Shown here: one piece after another, positions 35,310-45,846 of the stretch
How the letters are laid out: every line of letters begins with the position of its first letter
Numbering within the stretch: position 1 is the stretch's first letter
Assembly (NCBI GenBank): GCA_028583405.1
Contig: CM053251.1
Coordinates: forward strand, 5,614,983 to 5,678,982
Direction of reading: 5' to 3'
Origin: Pogonophryne albipinna
Taxonomy: Eukaryota > Chordata > Actinopteri > Perciformes > Artedidraconidae
DNA length: 64,000 nt
Program-made: the position numbers and the translations under genes
Notes under the pieces: generated by a model
Told to the model about the DNA's origin: nothing
Databases searched by the model: none
The model's input: the letters and a program-made list of their open reading frames with translations, nothing else

Positions 35310-36801
35310 TTAACAATGACAAAAACTAAATATAAAGCAAGTTATTATATAAACACTAAGTATATGAGGGATGGATTGTTGTTGGTTTTCTTTGTCCACT
35401 TGTCCACAGGCATCTTCTTCTGCCTCTTCTTCCCTCATAGCAGTGTCACTGTCCTCTGATTCCATCTCAAAATCACTGTCTCCTTTTTGGATGGCAGCAG
35501 AGGTCGTTGGACGCGGGGGATCGCCGTTCCCCCACTTTCTTTGAAGCATGATTTTTTTTGAATAGTCTAATAAATATAAAATCATTGCCAGTGTTATCAG
35601 TTGCAAGTGTGTATTTGTTGTAATAATGACGAAAACATAATACATTTCACAGTAATTATAATAACAGATAAAAACGATTTCCTTAAAAAAGTCCGTCCAG
35701 ATTCAATGTTGTTTGCAGAGCCGGCCCGACCCATTAAGCGACATAATGGGCCGCTTAGGGCCCCGCAGCCACTAAGGGCCCCCTAGCAACAACAAATGGA
35801 AAAAAAGTATGTTTCATTAATTTCAATAATTGTTAATATGCCTAGATTGCCTACTCTCAAAGTCATTATATTATTGAGTCAATAATATAATACATTAACC
35901 GTGCTTTACCTGAACCCTCCCCCCCCGTATCATAGGGCCACACTGCAGCAGGATCTACACCCAAAAGGCGTTTCTTTGCTGGTTAAATCGTGGAGCCTGC
36001 TCATTGTAATAAAGAAAGAACACATTCCTTCTGATGATAATGTTTGGATCCTCTGGATGTCTGAGGGTTTGCACCATTATGCCTACACGGTATCCAGCAG
36101 GCCTTCTCATGTAGAACAGTCCACAGAGCACTAAGAAGTTGACAACGTCTGGACTTATAAAAACGAGCGAGTACATGATGAAGGAAACCATCAGCAGTGC
36201 TGCCCCAATAACTAAGACTAATGTGTGGTTAATGCACAGGCCAACAAATTGCATCAAGGAAAGAGCGACTGCAATCCCTGATTTGGCCACTGAAAATGTT
36301 ACTGAAGCAGCTCCCATCAGCTCGGGACCAACGGCAACTATCCTTCGCCTCGCGCCTGAACATGTAGATGAAAATCCTTTCAGTACCTTGGGCGCAGCAG
36401 CGACTATCCATCTATATGCCACGGAATAAATAGATGGAAAAACATTAGGACTAACACCTACTATTCTGTATGCAGTTGTAGATCCTACCAACGGCGTAAA
36501 ACTACCAGAAATTCTTCTTCGAGCTAAAGGAATAATGACTGTAATCCCTAAAAGAGTAACTCCTCCTATCACATATCTATTTCCAATCATGTATGTGATG
36601 TGAGCTCTCAGCTGTTCAAGTAGAGGAAGTCCACCTCCATTTGGGGTCTGAGGGGGCTGAGGCATCCAATGAAGCCTGAGCAACCTGACAGCCTCACTGT
36701 GAGGAACCTGTTGTGTTCCCTGACCACCCTGGACACAAGGGAGGAAAGTGCTAATGGAAGCATTTCTCCAGACTTGTGTGAAAGGCCAGTTGTTGTGTCT
36801 G
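35310..36801 (-). pseudogene. 5'-truncated copy 2 of the multi-pass membrane-protein gene
   Basis: The main frame (35955-36683 from its first Met) is open and matches residues 110-351 of copy 3. The acidic C-terminal exon lies at 35310-35580. The first about 70 residues, including the N-terminal membrane segment, are lost at the junction 36801/36802. A shorter product from an internal Met could be made only if a new promoter serves it. Confidence 0.75.
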
Positions 36802-38258
36802 GTGGGGACACGGGATTATGCAGGAGAAAAATCACTTTGATGCTTTTAGAATCAGATATAACAATAAAAAATCCCTTTTCGTTTCACACATGTACAATGG
36901 TGTTACATGATGAGTGGATATTATACATTGCACATGGTGGTGTTAACTTACAGTCTTCATTGTGTGGTGGTCAGTGGTGGAAAGTAACTAAGTACATTTA
37001 CTCAAGTATTTTACTTGAGTATTTTTTTGACGTGTGTACTTTACTTCAGTGCTTTCATTTTATGCTACTTTACACTTAACCTCACCTCAACCCAAACCAC
37101 ATGCCTGAAGTTCACATGAGGTCAGACTGCAGTTTAATGCCACTCATAAAACATTCCCCTGATCTGAGGAACACAGCTTAGTGAGGAATCTAATGCTTTT
37201 AGTTTAATTTGCTGGAATCATAGACTGTATACATAAAGGGTGGAATATGAATGGGTTAAGAGGCAACGCTGCTACTCTGTGGTTAATGCAGGATATGGCA
37301 TGCAGACAGATATGGTGTCAGATGATATGAATGCCAATCCTCTGTTTAACAATTCTGTGCTTTAGTTTTCTTACAGGTAGCAGGGGATTTGAACCTTTTC
37401 TGTTTAACCGTAAATGGTTTGTACCTAACATGTTGAGTACATAGTGCACAACCTCAAACTCATACAATACAAATAAAATAAAATAGAATATAATTCCTGA
37501 CCTGTCCGGTGGTGATTATCAGATGTGAAGCTGCTGGGAGTTTGTTTTATTTTATTTTTATTTATTTATAGAAAGACCATGCATACAAAAACATTAATCT
37601 CAGCAAAGAGAAGAGATGCAATATGCCAGATTATAGCTAATAGCTCATTTCCATCTGTGGTCCTCAGGCAGGTTCATAACAATCAATAAACAAATAATAA
37701 CATTGCATGATCTCTATCAGTCAAACAATTTTAAAACCTGATTTAAGTACAGCTCAATAAATTAATACTTGAAAAATACACTTACATGATCTCGGTCACT
37801 CAACTAATTATAAAGCCTGATTTGAATACAGGTTACGAACATAATACTTACTACACTTCAAATACACTTAAATAAAATATCTAAGATATAGCATGACAAT
37901 ACAGTTCAAATAAAAATAATAAAAAATAAAAAAAACTCAGATTACAGTGTAATTAATGTTGGCATGACTGGTTGCTTAATATCATTTTTTTTTGCACCAT
38001 AAGAAAACGAGTTAAAATCAGTACAGGTTTTAAGTTCAACTGGAAGAGTATTCCAGTGCTTGATGGCCGTAAACGAAAATGCTGATCGTCCAAAGGCAGT
38101 GCGCCTCAGAGGGATGGTTAGATCTGCATTTAATGTGTGAGATGGCTAACATTTAATGCAGATCTGGAGTTTCTGCAACTCTGCTCACGGCGAAGCTGAA
38201 AAAAGCCCCTCAACGGTGGTGTTGTAGAATTGTGAATGATTCTGAATACCAATCGAAC

Positions 38259-39695
38259 TCAGGAAAGTAGAACAAGACTAGCAAAACTGAAAAGTTTGTA
38301 TTTGGACAGTATATTGCAATGATGGTGTTTTAATGACTTTCTATCCATAACTTTTAAGGCTTGTTTATAAAGAACCTCAAGTGGTCTCATAGCAGTCTTA
38401 GTTACTTGGGACCAGCAGGTTATACAGTAGTGAAAATGTGATAGTATCATGGCATGCAAAAAGGTTTTCGATGCTTCTATGGTTAATGAGTTCCTAATAT
38501 GTTTAAATTTGAAAATGTTATATTTCAGCTTTCTAGTCATGCTTCTAATATGGCTTTCAAAAGTCAAATTGGCATTCATGATCACTCCCAAGTATTTGAC
38601 CTCATTGACGTTTTCAATTATTTTACCATTCACACGAAGCTGTGGATGCGTGGTTGTTTTTTTCTTATTCGTGAAATACATTGTCACTGTTTTGTTAGTG
38701 TTTAAAGTAAGACACGAGTCATTTAACCATTGAGCAACTTTGTGCAGCGTCGACGAGAGCTTGGAGGCAAGCTGTTCAGCATCTTTCCCATGAGTGTAAA
38801 CCACCGTGTCGTCAGCATACATCTGGACGTCCACATCCTCACAAACAGATGGGAGATCATTAATATATATGCTGAACAACAGCGGTCCAAGAATAGAGCC
38901 TTGTGGCACTCCGATTGAGCATGGCTTAGTTTCTGACAGTTTATCATTTATACGGACACATTGAGAACGACCAGCTAAATAAGACCTGACCCATTGTATT
39001 GTGCTAACTGACAGGTTGAGATTGTTGAGTTTTGATAAAAGTTTGATATGGTTTACTGTGTCAAATGCTTTTCGCAGGTCAAGGAACACGGCTCCAACTA
39101 TCCCTCCTTTGTCTAACTTAGCCTTGATTCCTTCCACTAAATAGCAGCATGCAATCTCAGTAGAATAATTGGTCCTAAAACCAAACTGCATAGGATGAAG
39201 TAGGTTGTTGTAGCTTAGGTGTAACACCAGCTGCTCCGCGACTACTTTTTCAACTACTTTGGACACAACAGGTAGAATACTGATGGGTCTATAGTTGCCT
39301 ACTTCTTTCTTGTCGCCACATTTAAAAATTGGTGTTACAATAGGAGTTTTAAGAGCTGATGGAAATGTATTATCTTTTATTGATTGATTTGTAATATAGG
39401 TGATGGAGCTAGCCAAGTCCTTTTTATGTTTTTTTATAAATACTGTGTCTAGTCCCCAGTGATCTTTAGCCTTAGAATTTGATAAGGTGGAAATTATTTT
39501 ATTCACTTTAGTCTCATTTGTACAGTTGAGTTTGAGCAGTTTTGTATCGTCAGCTAATGCAAGAAGCGGTTCTGTTACATTGAAACTGTGGGCCAATTCT
39601 GAAACGGACTCAATAAAGAAAGTATTAAAATGGTTGGCCACGGCTAGGCTATCCTGTTGTAGGGTTCCGTTTATCTTTTCCAATAAGTTTGTCAA
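38259..39695 (-). pseudogene. LINE reverse transcriptase region
   Basis: The 478-codon frame shows reverse-transcriptase blocks in order: NYRPISILPVVSKVVEKV, FLDLRKAFDTVNH, GVPQGSILGPLLFSIYINDL and MYADDTVVY, the last being the catalytic [FY]xDD box. A thumb-like tail follows and ends at a stop. It reads in a different frame from the upstream part, so the original single frame is broken. Confidence 0.88.
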
Positions 39696-41031
39696 TGGTT
39701 TTCCATAGTTTTTGAGAATTCCCCTTTGCCTGTCGAATAGTATCTAAAAAGTCATTTGCCCTTGCCTTTCTTAATTGAACTGTAACTTTATTTCTAAGAC
39801 TTTTGTATATTAAGCGATCTGTTTCTAGTCCTGATTTTAATGATTTCTTTAGAGCTACATCCCTTTTTTTCATTAATTCCCATAGAGCAGTGTTAAACCA
39901 TGGTAACAGTTGTTTGCCAATACGCTTTTGAGGCATTGTTTTTGTATATTTAGCTACGGTTTGTTTTAAGGTATGTTTCAAATTATCACAGGCCCCCTCA
40001 CAATTTTCACCATATGTCAAATCAAACCAGTCAGTTTGCGTTATTTCATCCTCCAGAATTCCCATGTCCCGCTTTGGGATGTACGAGATATATTTTTTAC
40101 CCTTTGTTATATTGTGATTTTTGTAACGAAGCTTGGATAGCTTCCTGGCAAGGCATAAATAATCAAGGTTTGAGTTTGTTAATAATTGCTCCAGTTGTTC
40201 CATTTTTGACGTCATGCTTCTGATATTTAAGTGTCCACCGAAAATGCCCTTAGGTTTGACATTTGAGTCCCATAACACCTTTGCATGATTTACAGTTTGA
40301 AACATTTTGGTGTCATGTTGTTTTGTCTTCACATCGCTGCAAATAGTGCGCTGAAAGTTAGAGTGTTGTTTGCCACTGGGTGCGTGAGATGATCGTTCAG
40401 AAGTGGTGACAGAGTTACCTTGTTGAATTGTATCATAAAGCTCCCCTTGGACTCGAGGAACAGGCACCGGTGTGTCGTTGATAAGAAACCTGGGTCCGCA
40501 GGTCAGATGCGGGGTCTCTCCGGACAACGCACAGCTCTGCGTGGCTCGGGTCCAGCCGATCGAAGGGTCACCAATCACAGCCGCAGCTCCACAACCGCAA
40601 GACGCCACCCCGGTCATCAGATGTGGTGTCTCTCCGGACAACGCACAGTTCTGCGTGGCTCGGGTCCAGCTGATTGAAGGGTCGACAATCACAGCCGCAG
40701 CTCCACAACCGCAAGACGCCACCCCGGTCATCAGATGTGGTGTCTCTCCGGACAACGCACAGCTCTGCGTGGCTCGGGTCCAGCTGAATGAAGGGTCACC
40801 AATCACAGCCGCAGCTCCACAACCGCATGACGCCACCCCGGTCATCGCCACGGAAACCGAGCGAGGAACAAAGTGCTTCGCGCCCGCCACTTGTTCACAG
40901 TGTATGGACGAAAGTGGAGCACCGTCGGTATGCGTCTGCTGAACATGACCAGGGCCCGGGTTTAGATTTATATCCCCGCTCAGAATCAGCATGACGCAGC
41001 AAAATCCAGCGAACCCTCCGTTTCCAGACAT
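39649..41031 (-). pseudogene. LINE N-terminal region with 2A-like motif and endonuclease remnant
   Basis: From the ATG at 41029-41031 the frame reads a short hydrophobic stretch ending SGDINLNPGP, then three 38-residue repeats, then the endonuclease start GHLNIRSMTSKMEQLEQLL. The catalytic middle of the endonuclease is absent. A connector follows (LPWFNTALWELMKKRD) and the frame ends at 39649. Confidence 0.75.
40507..40848. repeat. 114-bp tandem repeat, three copies
   Basis: Units start near 40507, 40621 and 40735 (ATGCGGGGTC / ATGTGGTGTC). Each is 114 bases and so keeps the LINE frame, encoding repeats of the MTGVASCGCGAAAVIGDPS type. Confidence 0.9.
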
Positions 41032-42362
41032 CAAGTTTGTTCCAAGGGTGGGGCTGAAGAGCATTTACTATACATTGGAGCACCAGAGACAATCACTACA
41101 CTTGATTTCTCTCCATGTGTCTGCACCGTGGAGTCCTTACATACAGAGTTAACAGTTTGAAGACAATGCATCCCAGATACTGTGTTACCTGACTGAAAGA
41201 AGTCATGAGGAAAAAGCATGGATTTTCAGTTTTTACTGCCTTGAGAATTCATTTTCAGGAGATATTTATTTCCCACCTCGGGTCTGGAAAATATACGATT
41301 GCAGGGGTTTTTCTTATTCATGAAAGAGCTGAACAAAGACCACAGTCAAAGTGAAGTAGTCATGACCGCAGAAAGCATTGCATTTATTTGACAAAATGAG
41401 TTACTAGTTACTTTACAAATACAAATGATTAGATTAAACAAAATATGAATAAACAGTGATATATAATTAAAGGTTAAGATATCCAGCAGCAGTATATAAA
41501 GTAAACGTTGCTCCACTTTTAACAGCTGTGATGAACACATTAACGGAAACAAAATGAAAGTATCCAGTAATTCAATATAAGATTCTAAAATGGGACATTG
41601 GACGCAGTAAGTACTTTTACTTTTGGTACTTTAACTATGTTTTGATGCCAATACGTCTCAGTTTATGCTGCTTTATACTTCTACTGCACTTTTAGTTACT
41701 AGTTAGATATAGATTATTAGATCATTCAAAACATAAATCAGTTATTAAATACACTTTGACAGATATTTATGATATCCAGCAGCAGGACATCAAGTTGCTC
41801 AAATTAGCTCCACATGTACTAACTGTGATAAAACACATCAATAATCATTATAGTAACACAATGCGATTCTGAAAAGGGCCATTATGCATAAGGAGTACTT
41901 TTACTTTTGGTACTTTAAGTATATTTTGATAACAATGCTTTTGTACTTTTACTTGTAACAGAGTATTTTTACCCTGTAGTATTTCTACTTTTGCTTTAGT
42001 AGAATATCTGAGTACTTCTTACACCACTGCTACCTTGAGTGTGGAGCCGTGTGCTACGAAAGCCTGAATTTAAAACAAATAGTTTACAGCTGAAGAATGT
42101 TTTCAAATGTAGAGCAGGTTGTGAGAGAGGCTCCGTTTGTAAATGAGGAAACAGTTCAGAGTGTCAGCGCTCAGAGTTTGATAAGCCCTCCCTCTTCTTC
42201 CTGCTCTCAGACACAGCCAGCTCCACTCTGTATTTCCTGGTTCCTCCCCTTTAGATCCACACTGAGGAGGATGGGCGTAACCAACATGTGGGTAGAGCTG
42301 ATAGGCCACATTCACTGCACACACACATGCTGTCAGATCACAGCTCATAGTTTCAGGTTTCA

Positions 42363-42374
42363 GGAAGTGAAACT
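42363..42374 (+). promoter_or_regulatory. ETS/IRF-type composite site before the intact TRIM
   Basis: GGAAGTGAAACT lies 28 bases before the ATG at 42403. It matches GGAANNGAAA, as bound by ETS-IRF pairs, and resembles an interferon response element. It may act as promoter DNA or simply lie in the 5' UTR. Confidence 0.4.
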
Positions 42375-42402
42375 CAGACACTCGCTGCCACTGAGAGGAG
42401 AA

Positions 42403-44052
42403 ATGGCGCAGAAAGGAGTTCAGCTGGACCGGGAGACCTTCTCTTGTTCGATCTGTCTGGATCTACTGAAGGATCCGGTGACGACTTCCTGTGGACACAG
42501 CTACTGCAAGAAGTGTATTACACAGCACTGGGATGGAGAGCGAATCCACAGCTGCCCTCAGTGCAGACAGAGCTTCACACCGAGGCCTGTCCTGCTGAAA
42601 AACACCATGTTAGCAGCTTTAGTCGAGGAGCTGAAGAAGACTGGACTCCAAGCTGCTCCTGCTGATCTCTGCTATGCTGGAGCTGAAGATGTGGCCTGTG
42701 ATGTCTGCACTGGGAGGAAGCTGAGAGCCTGTAAGTCCTGTCTTATGTGTTCTATATCTTACTGTGAGAAACACCTCCAGCTGCATTATGAATCACCTGC
42801 CTTTGAGAAGCACAAGCTGGTGGAGCCCTCCAAGAAGCTCCAGGAGAAAATCTGCTCTCGTCACGATGAGGTGATGAAGATGTTCTGCCGCACTGATCAG
42901 CAGTGTATCTGTTATCTCTGCTCTGTGGACGAACACAAAGGCCACGACACGGTGTCAGCTGCAGCAGAGAGGACTGAGAGGCAGAGAGAGCTGGAGGGGA
43001 GTCGACTAAACATCCAGCAGAGAATCCAGGACGGAGAGAAGGAGGTGAAGCTGCTTCAGCAGGAGGTGGAGGCCGTCAATGGCTCTGCTGATAAAGCAGT
43101 GGAGGACAGTGAGAAGACGTTTACTGAGCTGATCCGTCTCATGAAGAAGAGAAGCTCTGATGTGAAGCAGCAGCTCAGATCCCAGCAGAAGAGAGAAGTG
43201 AGTCGAGTCAGAGAGCTCCAGGAGAAGCTGGAGCAGGAGATGGCTGAGCTGAAGAGGAGAGACGCTGAGCTGAAGCTGCTGTCTCACACAGAGGATCACA
43301 ACCAGTTTCTGCTCAGCTACCCCTCACTGCCAGCCCTCAGTGAAGCTACACACTCCTCCAGCATCAACATCCGTCCTCTGAGCTACTTTGAGGACGTGAC
43401 GGCGGCCCTGTCAGCAGTCAGAGACAAAGTACAGGACGTCCTGAGAGAGGAATGGACAAACGTCTCACCGTCTGAAGTGGATGTTTTACTGTCAGCAGCA
43501 GAGCCCACCACCAGAGCTGGGTTCTTAAAATACTCACAGGAGATCACACTGGATCCAAACACAGCAAACACATGGCTGGTATTATCTGAGGGGAGCAGAA
43601 AAGCAACATTCATGGAACAACATCAGTCTTATTCTAGTCACCCAGACAGATTCACTTATTGGCCTCAGGTCCTGAGTAGAGAGAGTCTGAGTGGACGTTG
43701 TTACTGGGAGGTGGAGCAGAGAGGGGGAGAGGTTTATGTAGCAGTCGCATACAAGAATATCAGCAGAGCAGGGGGTGGAAGTTTATTTGGGAATAATGAC
43801 AAATCCTGGGTGTTAATTTGTAACCAAAACAGTTCTTCATTTTGTTACAACAACATCAACACTCCCGTCTCAGGTCCTCTGTCCTCCAGAGTAGGAGTGT
43901 ACCTGGATCACAGAGCAGGTATTCTGTCCTTCTACAGCGTCTCTGAAACCATGACTCTCCTCCACAGAGTCCAGACCACATTCACTCAGCCGCTACATGC
44001 TGGAGTTCAGCTTTATGGTGGAACCACAGCTGAGTTTTGTAAACTGAAATAG
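42403..44052 (+). CDS. finTRIM-like E3 ubiquitin ligase, intact single-exon gene
   Basis: The 549-residue product starts MAQKGV at 42403; an upstream in-frame Met at 42097 is less likely because the RING begins right after this one. Domains: C3HC4 RING (Cys15, Cys18, Cys30, His32, Cys35, Cys38, Cys51, Cys54); a B-box 1 ([15 protein letters not shown]); a B-box 2 (CSRHDEVMKMFCRTDQQC, with CSVDEHKGH); a long coiled coil around residues 200-320; and a PRY-SPRY (B30.2) from about 380, with LDPNTAN and CYWEVE. RING TRIMs transfer ubiquitin, the coiled coil dimerises and the B30.2 face binds the target. Fish finTRIMs form large, fast-evolving, often interferon-induced sets; an antiviral role is inferred. 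AATAAA follows at 44510. Confidence 0.92.
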   Translation: MAQKGVQLDRETFSCSICLDLLKDPVTTSCGHSYCKKCITQHWDGERIHSCPQCRQSFTPRPVLLKNTMLAALVEELKKTGLQAAPADLCYAGAEDVACDVCTGRKLRACKSCLMCSISYCEKHLQLHYESPAFEKHKLVEPSKKLQEKICSRHDEVMKMFCRTDQQCICYLCSVDEHKGHDTVSAAAERTERQRELEGSRLNIQQRIQDGEKEVKLLQQEVEAVNGSADKAVEDSEKTFTELIRLMKKRSSDVKQQLRSQQKREVSRVRELQEKLEQEMAELKRRDAELKLLSHTEDHNQFLLSYPSLPALSEATHSSSINIRPLSYFEDVTAALSAVRDKVQDVLREEWTNVSPSEVDVLLSAAEPTTRAGFLKYSQEITLDPNTANTWLVLSEGSRKATFMEQHQSYSSHPDRFTYWPQVLSRESLSGRCYWEVEQRGGEVYVAVAYKNISRAGGGSLFGNNDKSWVLICNQNSSSFCYNNINTPVSGPLSSRVGVYLDHRAGILSFYSVSETMTLLHRVQTTFTQPLHAGVQLYGGTTAEFCKLK

Positions 44053-45846
44053 CCTGAAGTCATTTGAGGAACTCTTCTACTTCTTAAACTCATTGTCTCC
44101 ATCATTGTTGCTGAGAGCTGAGTGTTCATGTCTTCACTGCACAGAGATCAGCTGTCAATCAAACATTATGGGATGTGCTTTAACATCTTCTCACGAGTTG
44201 TTCTGTAGATGTTGGAGTTTCTTTAGGCGGCGCTCCTTCCTGTGTCTGTTTAGCCATGGAGGCTGTCACTGCTCAGGAGGGTTTCTGTTAACCTCAACTC
44301 AGATTTCTCTGCATGGAAAAGTAAACTTTGCTCTAAATATTTGTTGAACATCGATATTGATGTATTTGTATGTTGTTGTTTCTCTTGTAAAGCATGAGAG
44401 AGAGAAAGCACCAGAGCTTCTTTCATTGTAGATCTTTTTATTCTAAATGTCTTTTATTGTTGACTAAGTCTCAATGTGTTGAATGCATAAATGAAAGTTT
44501 GAAGAAGGAAATAAAACACATTAAAAGAAAAGCTAACAGGTTGAGTTTGTAATAAATTGTGTTTCTATGTTCAAGATGTGAGATGAGTGCCACATTTACA
44601 TGTCTGTAAAAAATAAAATGTTGGGGTTTTTCTTGTTAATAAAAGAGCTAAGAGGACACAAGTGAAAATCTCAGTCTTTGTTTGTAATCTTAAAATGAAT
44701 GATCTCTCCTCTCCAGTGAAGCTGCACTAAGTTGAGTTGAATTTTTAATACATGTAGTTCTTTTTTTACTGCTACGTCCCCAATAAGCTCTAGGACAAAA
44801 ATGGAGACACAGCAACAAATAACATTGAGAGAGTCGGGGGGGAAGTGAACACAAGCGCATTTACTTACACCAAAGAATGGAGAGGAAGAAACGTCTATGG
44901 AAGAGGATCAGGAACATGTGGAGAAATGTGAGATCTGAACAAAAGTGATATTTTTTTTTATGTTTCAAGATTTTAGTCAGAATATTGAGAAACAAGTCAG
45001 AATTCAGAATATTTTAATACATCTTTTTCTTAAGAACATTTTTTTTCTTAAAATCTCAAAATTCAGAATAAATATATTTTATTCCTTTTTTTATGAAATT
45101 ACAGAAATCTGAGATTAAAGTGAGAAAGAAATCGCTTCGGTCAGACCTCATGTTCTTTACTAGTGAAAGTCAGAATTCTGATTAAAAAAAATATTCTTTT
45201 ACAAAAGAAATTCAGATTTTCTCAGAAATCTGACTTTTTCTTAAAATATATTTTATTTATTTTCATGAAAACCTTCAGAATTAGTTTTTATAGATCTGAG
45301 ATTTAAGTAAGAATTTTGATTTATTACTCAAAAGAAAAAATCAGTTGTGGTCAGGTCCAAAAGATAAATCCACATGTGGTCCTAATCCTCTTCTGTATTT
45401 CAGAAAAGCAGAAAAGCATTGTTCCCAGGATGAGAGAGGATGCTAGATCTGCCTGAAACTGTCTCCTGTTCAGCATCTCCTGCTTTGGCATCTTTAGAGC
45501 TCTGCAGAAATGACTTCCTCTGTGATATCTGGAGCAGAGAAATCAGTATTGGGACTGATCAAATCTTTTTTCAGCCAGCGATACCTGTCACGGGGCTTGG
45601 TGTGTTTATTTGGTTGGGGCTCGATGTCCACATAATCACTGACTGGGCGGCCATTGGGTTCAGATAAGAGATAAGATAAGATACTTTATTGATCTCAATT
45701 TGGGACATTGTTGTGTTGCAGCAGCATCAAAGACATGGCATTGGACAATAACGATTAAAAAAGACTAGAAATAAACAAGAAAGTAGAAAATACACATGTT
45801 GACTTTACACATTAACAATGACAAAAACTAAACATAAAGCAAGTTA
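44053..45846. other. TRIM 3' UTR and AT-rich spacer in block 2
   Basis: AATAAA at 44510-44515 follows the TRIM stop by 0.46 kb. The rest parallels 33545-35300, with AT-rich repeated words and a LINE-like tail near 45665. No gene is seen. Confidence 0.55.

Larger units (their letters stand above)
27729..36801. repeat. Tandem duplicated block 1 (TRIM pseudogene plus truncated membrane gene)
   Basis: The sequence following TGTGTCTG at 27728 matches that following TGTGTCTG at 36801, and similarity continues through the TRIM and the membrane gene. Equivalent points 26515, 35591 and 46092 give spacings of 9076 and 10501. Subtracting the private 2044-bp and 3495-bp insertions leaves 7032 and 7006, so the units are the same. 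Confidence 0.85.
37547..41033 (-). mobile_element. Non-LTR retrotransposon (L2/CR1/Rex-like), 3.5 kb
   Basis: The insertion splits sequence that is continuous in block 1, and AGTTTGTT is duplicated at 37539-37546 and 41034-41041. The 3' tail at 37547 is (TTTTA)-like. On the minus strand it carries an N-terminal 2A-like motif, the beginning of an AP endonuclease domain, and a reverse transcriptase. Most of the endonuclease is deleted and the frame breaks once near 39690, so the copy is inactive. Confidence 0.9.

Noticed and set aside
40420..40942. Plus-strand Ala/Pro/Gln repeat frames
   Set aside because: They are the antisense of the 114-bp repeats in the LINE.
39649..41064. Host gene with Cys/Gly repeats
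   Set aside because: The frame lies in a LINE defined by an 8-bp target duplication and absence from the paralogous block; its first 11 codons are flanking DNA.
42097..42402. Upstream in-frame Met extending the TRIM by 102 residues
   Set aside because: The extension has no domain, the RING starts directly after the Met at 42403, and the finTRIM start pattern fits the later Met.
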